Source: Clostridiales bacterium UBA3758 (GTDB lineage Bacteria; Bacillota; Clostridia; Oscillospirales; Oscillospiraceae). From it: DNA of 28,422 nucleotides. A program made the translations under genes and the position numbers. Position 1 is the first letter of the stretch. The number at the start of each line of letters is the position of its first letter. Below the pieces are notes generated by a model that did no database searches, was not told the origin of the DNA, and saw only the letters and a list, made by a program, of their open reading frames with translations. Positions 1 through 7,312 of this stretch are shown here, piece by piece. Location: NCBI GenBank assembly GCA_002371675.1, contig DFGE01000037.1, forward strand, positions 1-28,422, written 5' to 3'.

Positions 1-24
1 ATTTCGCCATCCGATGGTCATTAT
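1..24 (-). repeat. Truncated copy of dispersed 42-nt repeat (inverted)
   Basis: Read on the minus strand this begins ATAATGACC and continues to ATGGCGAAA. That matches the first ~23 bases of the 42-nt repeat seen at 271-312, 2260-2301 and 28381-28422. It is cut by the window edge, so the hairpin half is not visible. Confidence 0.65.
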
Positions 25-270
25 ACACAGATGCCGGGGAGACCCGGCCGAACGAAAAGCAGATCGCGGATCTGCGGGCGCGCTGCCGGCGCAGGCCGGA
101 TGCGCCCCATTGAGCCTTGCCCTGTATTTTGAATATTTTAACACGCTCCGGAGCAGATTGCAAGGCCGGCTTTCCCTGCGCGCAGGCCGCTTCCTTCGGC
201 GCAGAAAACAGACCGTGCCTGCCGCAAGCAAAATGAAAACCATTCTTCATTTGTTTTCACGCAGCGCGGT

Positions 271-312
271 ATAATGATTCTATCATGGTGAAAAGCCAAA
301 AAGCTTTTCGCC
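271..312 (+). repeat. 42-nt hairpin repeat, copy 1
   Basis: A 9-nt ATAATGATT head, a variable middle, then a hairpin with arms GGTGAAAAGC and GCTTTTCGCC (287-296/303-312) and loop CAAAAA. It matches the copy at the right window end at 37 of 42 positions by eye. The base differences fall mostly in the linker, and one falls in the stem as a tolerated G-T pair. This suggests the hairpin is kept. Confidence 0.8.
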
Positions 313-351
313 GCGCGGCTGTTTTGCCATATACGCATTGCAATGAGCATG

Positions 352-384
352 ACAGGAGGACACCGCAGCATGGCGTCCTCCTGT
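352..384 (+). other. Strong hairpin covering a possible ribosome site and 17-codon frame
   Basis: Arms ACAGGAGGAC (352-361) and GTCCTCCTGT (375-384) pair perfectly, with CC/GG pairs continuing into the loop. The left arm contains AGGAGG, which stands 10 nt before an ATG at 370. That ATG opens a 17-codon frame ending at 423 with the hydrophobic run FALFFLCF. The right arm is codons 3-5 of that frame, so the hairpin would hide the ribosome site. It could equally be a chance structure or a terminator remnant, so no gene is called. Confidence 0.3.
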
Positions 385-503
385 TCGTTTGCGTTGTTTT
401 TCCTATGCTTTTCATCCGGATAAAGCGGATTTCCTTTATCCCTTCCGGTCTGTCAACGCGAACAGCGCGACTGTGACGCCGCGCTCCTGTTCGGGCCGGA
501 GGA

Positions 504-1376
504 TTATCGATCCACAATGCCGCTGATCGCAATGATCTGCAAATTGGGCTCTTTGTCCGTCATGTAATTCAGGTCGTTGAGCCAAACCTGGCCGCTGCCC
601 ATGCAGATCCCCTCGCCGTTGATGAACATATCCAGGCAGTCCTCCTCCAGCATGACCTCGCGGTCGCCCTCGCAGACGGTCTTGTCCATCATGTAGCCGA
701 GGAAGGCGTCGGCGTCAGCCAGCTCCGTCTCGTTGATCGTGATGGGATAGCGGATCAGATCCGCCAGTGCGAACCAGTCCTCGCTCAGATAGGCGCGTCG
801 CACGTTGAAGGCGATCACCGTCTCGATCTCCGCCTTATCCGTGGCCGTGACGGGAGAATAATAATCCGGATCGCCCACGAACTTCATTTCCGGGGACGAA
901 CCCCAGGCGTACACAGTCTCGATATCGCCGGTGTCGGATTCCTCCGTGATGGTCAGCGTATTGTCTGTGGGATTGAAGACGGCGCGGCCTTTCCCGCCCG
1001 TTTCGCTGACCGTTTCCTGCGCCACGCTGCCGTCGCTGTTATAGATGAACTCCGTCAGCTGCGCAGAGCTGAAGCCCATTGTCAGCGTCTCAGGGTCGAA
1101 GCGCCCGCTCATGACCGTCTGCGTGTGGAACCAGGGGCTGTCCGCGCAGGTGAGTGTGATCTTCGCGTTTTCCTGCCCGTCAGCCTCGACCAGCGCCTCC
1201 CTGCTGTTTTCCGCGCTGTAGACCCCGACGAAGTTCATCACGGGGTTCTGGCCGTCCTCTTCCGCGGGAGCCGCGGAGCTTTCCGCGCTCTGCCCTGCGG
1301 CGGGAGCGCTTCCGCAGGCGGCGAGCGAAAGCACGAGCGCCGCGAGCAGCACGAAGGCAAATACAGTCTTTTTCAT
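504..1376 (-). CDS. Putative lipoprotein (second of a tandem pair)
   Basis: 290-residue predicted lipoprotein of unknown function. The N-terminus is a short basic start, a hydrophobic core and a lipobox (LAAC, Cys about residue 21), so it should be exported, lipidated by Lgt and anchored outside the membrane. A Ser/Ala/Glu-rich linker follows (about 22-45), then a beta-rich, aromatic-poor acidic region with no motif I recognise. The start is supported by AGGAAG six bases before the ATG. It lies 32 bp after the other lipoprotein gene, with no promoter visible between them, so the two are probably co-transcribed. The first ~24 codons are nearly identical to those of its neighbour while the mature proteins are not alike. 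Lgt is encoded in this window. Function is not predictable; surface-exposed binding or structural roles are possible. Confidence 0.85.
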   Translation of the reverse strand: MKKTVFAFVLLAALVLSLAACGSAPAAGQSAESSAAPAEEDGQNPVMNFVGVYSAENSREALVEADGQENAKITLTCADSPWFHTQTVMSGRFDPETLTMGFSSAQLTEFIYNSDGSVAQETVSETGGKGRAVFNPTDNTLTITEESDTGDIETVYAWGSSPEMKFVGDPDYYSPVTATDKAEIETVIAFNVRRAYLSEDWFALADLIRYPITINETELADADAFLGYMMDKTVCEGDREVMLEEDCLDMFINGEGICMGSGQVWLNDLNYMTDKEPNLQIIAISGIVDR

Positions 1377-1408
1377 GATTTACTTCCTGAAATCAGTTGC
1401 GAAATCGC

Positions 1409-2248
1409 TCATTTCTCAAGGAGCGAGAGGGTGTTCAGCATGTAGCTGAAGCGTCTCCCGATGCCCTCGGCGCTCTCGATGGAGTAGTGCTCCGCAGCGA
1501 CGCAGCAGCCGTCGGCCGCCGGGATGATCGTGACGACCTGGATCTGATCGGCCATGTTATTGGTGCCCTTGATCACAGAGGCCTCGATGCGGATGCAGCT
1601 GCCCGCGCGTTCAAGCTCGCGCACGCTCTCGTTCAGCTCGTAGCTCGCGGAAAGCGCCTCGCGGACGGCCGCGGCAGCGGTTTCGGCGTCCTCCGCGCTG
1701 AACGTGACCTCGAGATAATTCTCGGGATTCGCCGGATCGTCCCAGCCGGAGATAAAGCGCTCGCGCTCCGCGTCGCTGCTGCGCACGAAGTTTTCATAGT
1801 CGTAGTCCATTTCGAAGCCGAGGGATGTGTTCCGGATGTGCTCGTACTGAACCGGCTCCTCCATGCCCTCAAGGATGATGACCGCCTCGAAGCGCTCGCC
1901 GTCCTGCCGGACCGGCTCGGATTCCGCGGAGGGCGTTTCGATATAGAGATCCTCGAAGCCTCTGGCGCGCAGCACGCCGTCCTCGCCCAAATAATAGAGC
2001 AGCCCGTTCTCGTCGATCCAGGTAGTTCCGTCGCCGCCGTCCTCAAGGATCACGGCGGAGCCGTCCGCACGGTAAGCGGTCATAGTGTTCGCAGGCTGGG
2101 TCTCGTCCGTGGGCTCGGATTCCTGCGGCGCGGCGCTCTGCGGCTCGACGGCGGGCGCTTCGGTTTCGGTCGGGCCGGCAGTCCCGCAGGCGGCCAGCGA
2201 AAGCACGAGCGCCGCGAGAAGCACAAAGGCAAATATCGTCTTTTTCAT
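1409..2248 (-). CDS. Putative lipoprotein (first of a tandem pair)
   Basis: 279-residue predicted lipoprotein. The signal peptide has a hydrophobic stretch ending in the lipobox LAAC (Cys about 21), followed by a Pro/Glu/Thr-rich low-complexity linker to about residue 55. A folded region begins there, with short Gly/Asp/aromatic segments such as DENGLLYYLGEDG that read like a beta-hairpin. The C-terminal half carries alternating hydrophobic strands and a helix (about residues 185-210). GGGAGG stands seven bases before the ATG, and a TTGTTT-17-TATACT promoter precedes it, with a repeat hairpin in the leader. It heads the two-gene lipoprotein unit. I recognise no family; the mature parts of this and the next gene do not visibly align although their signal peptides do. 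Confidence 0.85.
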   Translation of the reverse strand: MKKTIFAFVLLAALVLSLAACGTAGPTETEAPAVEPQSAAPQESEPTDETQPANTMTAYRADGSAVILEDGGDGTTWIDENGLLYYLGEDGVLRARGFEDLYIETPSAESEPVRQDGERFEAVIILEGMEEPVQYEHIRNTSLGFEMDYDYENFVRSSDAERERFISGWDDPANPENYLEVTFSAEDAETAAAAVREALSASYELNESVRELERAGSCIRIEASVIKGTNNMADQIQVVTIIPAADGCCVAAEHYSIESAEGIGRRFSYMLNTLSLLEK

Positions 2249-2259
2249 ATTATCCTCCC

Positions 2260-2301
2260 ATAATGATTAGATGATGGCGAAAAGCCGGAAAGCGTTTCGG
2301 C
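2260..2301 (+). repeat. 42-nt hairpin repeat, copy 2
   Basis: ATAATGATTAGATGATGGCG followed by AAAAGCCGG and a hairpin with arms AAGCCG and CGGCTT around the loop. It belongs to the same family as 271-312 and 28381-28422 but has changed stem bases. It lies in the 5' leader of the lipoprotein operon, between promoter and ribosome site. On the plus strand the hairpin is followed by a T-run (2306-2312), so it could end transcription in the plus direction. Confidence 0.7.
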
Positions 2302-2326
2302 TTTCGTTTTTTGCTTTCACTGAAAA

Positions 2327-2355
2327 AGTATAATCTCCCGGCGCGTCAAAAACAA
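2327..2355 (-). promoter_or_regulatory. Promoter of the lipoprotein pair
   Basis: On the minus strand, TTGTTT (2355-2350), a 17-bp spacer and TATACT (2332-2327) form a good vegetative promoter. The start of transcription would be near 2320, giving a leader of about 70 nt that contains repeat copy 2. The plus strand of the same segment also reads TATAAT at 2329-2334, but I find no good -35 for it. Confidence 0.55.
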
Positions 2356-2618
2356 GCCGCTTAATTATTTTTAAGAATCCCGCACTCTTTTCTTTGCAGA
2401 GCAGACTCTGCCTTGCGCTCCATGCGGGGTGCGGAGAGCAGTTCATATGTGCGCGGCGGCGAAACTGCTTTGCGAAAGAACGGAAGCACAGGAAGCCCCT
2501 GCTTCCGTTTTTTGATCCCTATCGGATTCTTTTTTTGCCGCCTCGCTTGACGCGGGCTCGCGGCGGCATTATAATGTTACCAAATTGTCATTATTTTCCG
2601 GTGGAAGAAGGCGCTGTC
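2356..2618. other. Gap between divergent genes, no gene seen
   Basis: About 260 bases upstream of the M23 gene. The open frame of that gene extends back to 2394, but no ribosome site fits the earlier starts and the peptide is not signal-like, so I treat this stretch as non-coding. It contains AT-rich patches at 2361-2376 and near 2568-2597. I cannot place the promoter of the M23 gene with confidence. Confidence 0.5.
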
Positions 2619-5417
2619 ATGAAACACAAGAGATTCGCCGCGCTGCTGCTGGCGTTGCTGCTGCTCTGCTCGCTGCTGCCAGCGGCCTGCGCAGAGGAGC
2701 TCCCCGTGGAAACGTCCGCGGCTGGGGAAGATGTCGCAGCGGAGGTCGAAAGCGCGGCGGAGGTCGAGGAACCGCAGGCCGGGGCCCCCGATGAGCCGCT
2801 CCCCGAGGCCGACGTCGAAGCGGATACGGTGCTCGTGCGCTTTCTCTGCGAGCCGGCGGAGCTGCTGCTCTCTGTCGAAAACGAGGAGGGCGAGAGCTTC
2901 CCGGTGATTGGCAGCACGGCGCTTCTCCCGCCCGGCTACTACTATTACACGGCCTTCTGCCGCGGCTACACGGCCAGCGAGGGCGCAATGCTCTACGTAG
3001 CCCCCGGCACAGAGGAGCAGAGCGTCCGCGTGCTGCTCGACCGTGAGGGCGAGTGCATCACGACGCATAAGGGCGAAGGCTGCTGCGGACCGCAGTGGGA
3101 GGGCGAGGCCCCGGCAGGCGCGGGGACGCGCGTGCTCGAGGGCGGCCGGCGCGATTTCCTCTGGCCGGCTCCCCCCTCCCGCGGCCTCTCGAGCTGCTTT
3201 CTCGACGGGCGGCGGCACCACGCGATCGACATCTGCGGCGGCGAGGCCGGCAGCGCCATCGTCGCCTCCTACGACGGCACCGTCTGCGAGGTCGGCTACG
3301 CCGGCGGCTACGGAAACTACGTCATGCTCCGGCATGACTACACGCTCGCCGACGGCAGCGTGATCCCGCTCTACAGCAAGTACAACCACCTCGCCTCCTA
3401 CGCCGTGGCGCAGGGGCAGAGCGTCCGCGCGGGCGAGATCATCGCCGGGATCGGCTGCAGCGGCGGGGATTACCCCGTGCACCTGGATTATCAGATCCTC
3501 TCGAGCGCCGCCTGGGGTAATTACAACTACCACAACATCTCCCTCGATCCCTACGTCAACGAGCTGCTGGAGCTGCCGGACGACATCTTTGTGGCCTCCA
3601 CGCCTGCCTGCTGCGGCGTCGGCCCGACGGGCTGCTGCTGCAAGCTCTACCTCGATTACATCCGCGAGGCTGTCTACAGTCAGCCGGTCGCGGACGGCAG
3701 CTATCTCGATTCCTGTACGCTCTACGCCTCGCTGCTGGACGTCGCGCTGAAGGAGGACGCAGCGCTCTATCCCCTGCCGACGGCGGACGCCGTGCACTCC
3801 GCCGCGCTTGAGCTCCTGCCGGAGGGCGAGACGCTCTCCGTCACCGGCCTGTGGAAAAACGCCGCGGGCGAGCTCTGGTACGAGGCGCAGGCGGGCGACG
3901 GTACGCGCGGCTATCTTCCCTGCGCGCGCTGCGCGGTTACGGATGATCACGCAGAAGAGATCACCGCAGGCATGGGCTACAGCGGCAAGGACTTTCCCGA
4001 GACCCTGCCTCTCGGACAGGGCTACAGCGTAAACTGGGTCGTCTCCTCCTCCGCGCTGGCGCTGAGCGAGGTCTACGGCGCGCTCTATACGGAGGACGAG
4101 GTCTCCTCGTCCGGGCACGTGACCGGCCTCGCAGCGGAGAGTTTTCCCCTGCGGCATTCCGCCGTGGATCTCAACCTGACCTTCGGCACACTCGGCGAAG
4201 GCTGGCACCGCATGGCCGTCTCCCTGCGCGCGGACAACCATTACTCCGCCGACGGCAGCACGCTCTCCTCCTTCGTCACGGAAAAGACCGTGGTCGATTT
4301 TCGCTTCTGGATCACCCCGGCGGGGCACACGCACAGCTTCACCGACAGCGTGATCGCCCCCGGCTGCGCAGAGGCTGGCTATACCGAACACCGCTGCGCC
4401 TGCGGCTATTACACACGCAGCGACGAGCTCCCCGCCCTCGGGCATGACTGGGGCGCCTGGGAGCCCGTGAGCGGCACGGCGGAGGAGGAGCATATCTGCG
4501 CCCGCTGCGGCGAGGTCGAGCGGCACGCTCGCGCGGCGGCCGTGCTCTGCAGCCGCTCGCTCAGTCTCGACGGCGATATCGGTGTCCAGTTCTATCTGTC
4601 GATCCCGGAGGAGTATCTCTCCCTGGACGGCGCATATGCCGTGGCGGGGCAGAGCGTGACGCTGCTCAGCGAGGCGCCCTCTCGCAAGATCGACGGACAG
4701 ACACATTACCGCTTCAGCGCCCCGGTCAGCGCCAAGGAGATGAACGATCGGCAGCTGCTGCGCCTGTTCGAGCCTTCCGGCGAAGCGATCCCGCTGCTTG
4801 GTATGAAGGGAGAGGATCTCACCGCGTCAGGCGTCGCCTTCTCGGTGCAGGACTATATCGCTCTTGCACTGCAGCAGGAGGGTTGGGAGGATCTGAAGCC
4901 GCTGCTGCACGCCATGTCTGACTACGGCAGCTGTGCACAGGCATTTTTCAACTATGACACCGCCAGCCGCGCCGCTGTAAGCGCCGATCTCTCTGCGGTG
5001 ACGGCGGAGAGCGTCTCCGAATATGCGCCGGTGATCAGCTTCACAGGAGACGAAGGGCTGTCCTACCGCAGCATGACGCTGGAGCTTGAGAGCGAGACCT
5101 CCCTGCGGCTCTACTTCTCGCCGAAGAACGGCGCCTCGGCCTCCGACTACCGCTTTGTGCTGGACGGCACGGAGCAGCAGACCTACGCCCGGGGAGCGGA
5201 TATCTATGTACTGATTCCGGATATCGCCGCAAAGGATCTGGATGCATGGCACACGCTCTGCGTCCGGAACGCGCAGGGCGAGGATCTCGGCAGCGTCGAG
5301 GTCTGCGCGCTGAGCTATGCGACGCTGGCGCTCACCAAGGGTACCGGTGAGTCGCTGCGGGAACTCGTCTGCGCGCTCGTGCTCTATGCCCGCGCCGCCG
5401 AGGCCTATTTCGCCTGA
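2619..5417 (+). CDS. Secreted M23-type peptidase-like surface protein
   Basis: 932-residue exported protein. The ATG at 2619 is chosen because GGAAGAAGG precedes it and a clean signal peptide follows (hydrophobic core 8-20, likely cleavage after ACA, residue 25). An acidic linker runs to about 70. A peptidase M23 (lysostaphin-like) fold spans about 180-315: H200-x3-D204 of the first zinc motif, YNHL with H257, then HLD at 288-290 where the family has HxH. An SH3-like segment follows (about 378-440), then a Cys-pair region (about 570-635, CxCG and CxRCG) and a C-terminal module (about 640-932) of a type I associate with clostridial surface proteins. Expected role: peptidoglycan binding or cleavage outside the cell. 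Asp in place of the last zinc His makes catalysis uncertain. It has its own terminator (5475-5509). Confidence 0.85.
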   Translation: MKHKRFAALLLALLLLCSLLPAACAEELPVETSAAGEDVAAEVESAAEVEEPQAGAPDEPLPEADVEADTVLVRFLCEPAELLLSVENEEGESFPVIGSTALLPPGYYYYTAFCRGYTASEGAMLYVAPGTEEQSVRVLLDREGECITTHKGEGCCGPQWEGEAPAGAGTRVLEGGRRDFLWPAPPSRGLSSCFLDGRRHHAIDICGGEAGSAIVASYDGTVCEVGYAGGYGNYVMLRHDYTLADGSVIPLYSKYNHLASYAVAQGQSVRAGEIIAGIGCSGGDYPVHLDYQILSSAAWGNYNYHNISLDPYVNELLELPDDIFVASTPACCGVGPTGCCCKLYLDYIREAVYSQPVADGSYLDSCTLYASLLDVALKEDAALYPLPTADAVHSAALELLPEGETLSVTGLWKNAAGELWYEAQAGDGTRGYLPCARCAVTDDHAEEITAGMGYSGKDFPETLPLGQGYSVNWVVSSSALALSEVYGALYTEDEVSSSGHVTGLAAESFPLRHSAVDLNLTFGTLGEGWHRMAVSLRADNHYSADGSTLSSFVTEKTVVDFRFWITPAGHTHSFTDSVIAPGCAEAGYTEHRCACGYYTRSDELPALGHDWGAWEPVSGTAEEEHICARCGEVERHARAAAVLCSRSLSLDGDIGVQFYLSIPEEYLSLDGAYAVAGQSVTLLSEAPSRKIDGQTHYRFSAPVSAKEMNDRQLLRLFEPSGEAIPLLGMKGEDLTASGVAFSVQDYIALALQQEGWEDLKPLLHAMSDYGSCAQAFFNYDTASRAAVSADLSAVTAESVSEYAPVISFTGDEGLSYRSMTLELESETSLRLYFSPKNGASASDYRFVLDGTEQQTYARGADIYVLIPDIAAKDLDAWHTLCVRNAQGEDLGSVEVCALSYATLALTKGTGESLRELVCALVLYARAAEAYFA

Positions 5418-5436
5418 GCTCCGCACATGTCTGTCC

Positions 5437-5470
5437 ATAATGATTATCCGGTATGGATTTTTTTGACAAA
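5437..5470 (+). repeat. Composite repeat: 42-nt repeat head joined to MITE right end
   Basis: ATAATGATTA (5437-5446) matches the head of the 42-nt repeat. It is joined directly to TCCGGTATGGATTTTTTTGA and CAAAG, the right end of the ~195-bp elements at 7352 and 10574. The small ATCC/GGAT stem matches AGTCC/GGACT in the other two copies with compensating bases. The rest of the element is absent, so this is a solo end or deletion remnant. As in both full copies, it abuts a terminator hairpin. Confidence 0.55.
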
Positions 5471-5474
5471 GCTG

Positions 5475-5509
5475 AAGCACGGTCCCGCATTTGCGGAGCC
5501 GTGCTTTTT
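5475..5509 (+). terminator. Terminator of the M23 gene
   Basis: Arms AAGCACGGTCCCGC and GCGGAGCCGTGCTT with two internal mismatches, loop ATTT, followed by a T-run. It lies 57 bp after the M23 stop codon. The reverse strand has a weaker T-rich tail, so it may partly serve the convergent transporter gene too. Confidence 0.75.
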
Positions 5510-5600
5510 GCGTTGTTTACCATCCCGTCCCGGAGGATGATAACCCAATTCCTCGCTCTTATATCTCGTTTTTCAAAAGATCCACCGCTTTCCGTGCTTT

Positions 5601-6797
5601 CTACAGCGCAAGGACGATGACCTTCGAGGCGATGACCACGAAGGCCAGGGCGATGGGATAGGTCGCGGCGTAGGCAGCGGTGACCTCGTCGGTGCCGCTT
5701 GTGGCGATGAGCGCGCCGAGTGCAGGCGTGCTGGTCATACCGCCGGTGATGGAGCCGAGGGAATTGAACAGATCAAGCCTGAAGACATGCCGCGCCAGCA
5801 GATAGCCCACGAGCAGCGGCACGAGCGTGATGATCGCGCCGTAGATGAAATAGCTCAGGCGGACATTGTCGATGAAATTCACGCCGCCCGGCACGCCCGC
5901 GCCGATCAGGAACAGCGCCAGGCCGAGCTCGCGGAAGAAGTTCAGCGTGGGCTTATCGATGCGCAGGTCGATGCCGCCGAGATGCCCGAAATGACCGATG
6001 ATCAGACCCGCGACCAGACAGCCGCCGGAGTTGCCGAGGGAGAAATTGATGCCCGGGATTTTGATCGCGCCGATCACGCAGCCGAGCGCCACCGCCATGA
6101 AGAAGGGCAGAAGCCCGTAGGGGTCGACCTTCCTGACCGCGCGGGTAAGAGGCTTGATTTCGATGGTATTGGCGGCGACGAAGCGCGCGCGCTCCTCGTC
6201 GATATTCACGCGCAGGATGCGCGGCATGAGCTGTACGAAGAGCACCACGCCCAGCACGCCGAAGAGGTAGGCAATGCCGTAGCCCGCAACGACCTCGTCC
6301 GCCGCCTCGCCGGCCACCTCCTTGGCCGCCGAGAGGCCCGGGGTGCTGGTGAGCGCGCCGGTCATGAGGCCGACGGCCATCTCCGCGCTGAGCTTCTTGT
6401 CCAGCGCAGTGAAGAGCACGGTCACAGCCGAGCCGACGAGGATGATGATGACGCCCATGTAGATATAGGACATCGTGGATTTATTGAAGGAGCGGAAGAA
6501 CTTCGGCCCGGCGATCAGGCCGACGGAGGTGACGAACATAACCGTGCCGAGGGAGGAGATGAGGGAGAACTTGGCCTTCAGATCCGCGTTGAAGAGGACG
6601 ATCTCCTTATCGCCCACCGTGAAGGAGGGGACGTAGCTTGCGAGGATGCCGTAAAGCAGCGCCGCGAGCAGCACGCCCGCCGCGCCCAGGGAGAGGCCCT
6701 TGATCTCGATGGCGCCGAGCAGATAGCCGACGGTGCCGATGGCGAAGATGATGAACACCATGGAGAAGATGCTGCTGACCAGATTGCTCACATACAT
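5601..6797 (-). CDS. AspT/YidE/YbjL-type membrane transporter, short form
   Basis: 398-residue polytopic membrane protein with about ten or more hydrophobic helices. Two internally repeated signatures mark the AspT/YidE/YbjL duplication family: TGALTSTPGLSAAKE (146-160) and TGGMTSTPALGALIA (351-365). Each is followed by a matching Gly/Ala-rich helix (EVVAGYGIAYLFG and EVTAAYAATYPIA). Family members are aspartate:alanine exchangers or putative anion transporters of about 550-560 residues with two central TrkA_C/RCK domains. Here only a short charged loop (about 194-225) separates the halves, so the RCK domains are absent. The start is supported by AGAGG eight bases upstream and by a TGGACA-17-TAAACT promoter. 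It stands alone; no neighbour hints at the substrate. Confidence 0.85.
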   Translation of the reverse strand: MYVSNLVSSIFSMVFIIFAIGTVGYLLGAIEIKGLSLGAAGVLLAALLYGILASYVPSFTVGDKEIVLFNADLKAKFSLISSLGTVMFVTSVGLIAGPKFFRSFNKSTMSYIYMGVIIILVGSAVTVLFTALDKKLSAEMAVGLMTGALTSTPGLSAAKEVAGEAADEVVAGYGIAYLFGVLGVVLFVQLMPRILRVNIDEERARFVAANTIEIKPLTRAVRKVDPYGLLPFFMAVALGCVIGAIKIPGINFSLGNSGGCLVAGLIIGHFGHLGGIDLRIDKPTLNFFRELGLALFLIGAGVPGGVNFIDNVRLSYFIYGAIITLVPLLVGYLLARHVFRLDLFNSLGSITGGMTSTPALGALIATSGTDEVTAAYAATYPIALAFVVIASKVIVLAL

Positions 6798-6850
6798 AGC
6801 GCTTTCCTCTTGTCCTTCGTTTTTGTGCCGGGCGCGCCCGGAACACCCTC

Positions 6851-6879
6851 AGTTTACTCCCAATCGCCGCGTTTGTCCA
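6851..6879 (-). promoter_or_regulatory. Promoter of the AspT-type transporter gene
   Basis: TGGACA (6879-6874), 17-bp spacer, TAAACT (6856-6851) on the minus strand, about 50 bp before the start codon. The leader contains a GC palindrome at 6828-6841. Confidence 0.55.
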
Positions 6880-7002
6880 CCGTCGTGCGGGCAATTTGTA
6901 AAAAAATCTCGCGTCTGCCGCGCCGTGATTTGTGGAAAACAGCAAAGTGCAGCGTCCGTGTCGGCAGCCAGGATACGCAGCCGCACTTTTTTGCTCCGGC
7001 GC

Positions 7003-7031
7003 TTGCCTCGCAGAACGCTTCGTGATATACT
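7003..7031 (+). promoter_or_regulatory. Strong promoter of the Lar-like gene
   Basis: TTGCCT (7003-7008), a 17-bp spacer and TATACT (7026-7031), with a TG one base upstream of the -10 (extended -10). Transcription should begin near 7038. That leaves GGAGG at 7050-7054 as the ribosome site and favours the TTG start at 7063. Confidence 0.7.
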
Positions 7032-7062
7032 GAATCATACTACGCATATGGAGGACAAGACC

Positions 7063-7287
7063 TTGGATCTTTACGAGAGCATCGAACTGCAGGACTGCCC
7101 CTTCTGCGGGGGCGCGGGCCTGCTTGAGGAAGAGCACGGCTGGTGCTGGGCCGTCGTCTGCCGCGACTGCGGCGCCGAAACGGCCGCCTTTGAATTCAAA
7201 AGGCCGGAGGAGCGCGAGGAGGCCGCCCGCAAGGCCGCCTATCTCTGGAACATCGGGAAGATCGTGCGCCCCGGCATCGGGGAATGA
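7063..7287 (+). CDS. Small zinc-ribbon protein, Lar (restriction alleviation)-like
   Basis: 74-residue protein with CPFCGG (12-17) and CRDCG (33-37), two Cys pairs that would bind one zinc, and a C-terminal EEAARKAAYLWN segment. This pattern is that of the Lar-like family, small proteins best known from phages and prophages, where Lar modulates restriction. The usual ATG at 7048 would lack a ribosome site and leave a ~10-nt leader. GGAGG at 7050-7054 lies eight bases before an in-frame TTG at 7063, so TTG is the better start. It is transcribed alone from a strong promoter and ends before a terminator hairpin. No phage genes adjoin it, so a role in restriction is not implied by context. Homology assignment is by motif only. 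Confidence 0.75.
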   Translation: MDLYESIELQDCPFCGGAGLLEEEHGWCWAVVCRDCGAETAAFEFKRPEEREEAARKAAYLWNIGKIVRPGIGE

Positions 7288-7312
7288 TCCCACAGGATCG
7301 GCCAGGATCAGC

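Larger units (their letters stand above)
1..503. other. Intergenic region with repeats and hairpins, no supported gene
   Basis: I see no coding frame with a convincing ribosome site here. It holds an inverted copy of the 42-nt repeat at the very start, a small perfect hairpin at 60-74 (CAGATC-GCG-GATCTG), a forward copy of the repeat at 271-312 with a perfect TATAAT overlapping its left edge (270-275), a strong hairpin at 352-384, and an 8-bp-arm hairpin at 418-441. The two repeat copies face each other, so 1-312 could be one small non-autonomous element. The lipoprotein operon ends at 504 on the minus strand. I see no hairpin with a U-run just after it, so its terminator is unclear. Confidence 0.6.

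Noticed and set aside
285..476. 63-codon plus-strand frame
   Set aside because: Starts inside the repeat hairpin, has no ribosome site and no recognisable feature.
2394..2618. Longer N-terminus for the M23-type protein
   Set aside because: The extra 75 residues are Cys/Arg-rich and would place the signal peptide internally; the ATG at 2619 has a good ribosome site.
2619..2700. Lipoprotein signal in the M23-type protein (PAAC)
   Set aside because: Pro rather than Leu at -3 of the Cys does not fit a lipobox; ordinary signal peptidase cleavage after ACA is more likely.
2577..4706. 709-codon minus-strand frame opposite the M23 gene
   Set aside because: No ribosome site, no motif, opposite a gene with signal peptide and recognisable domains.
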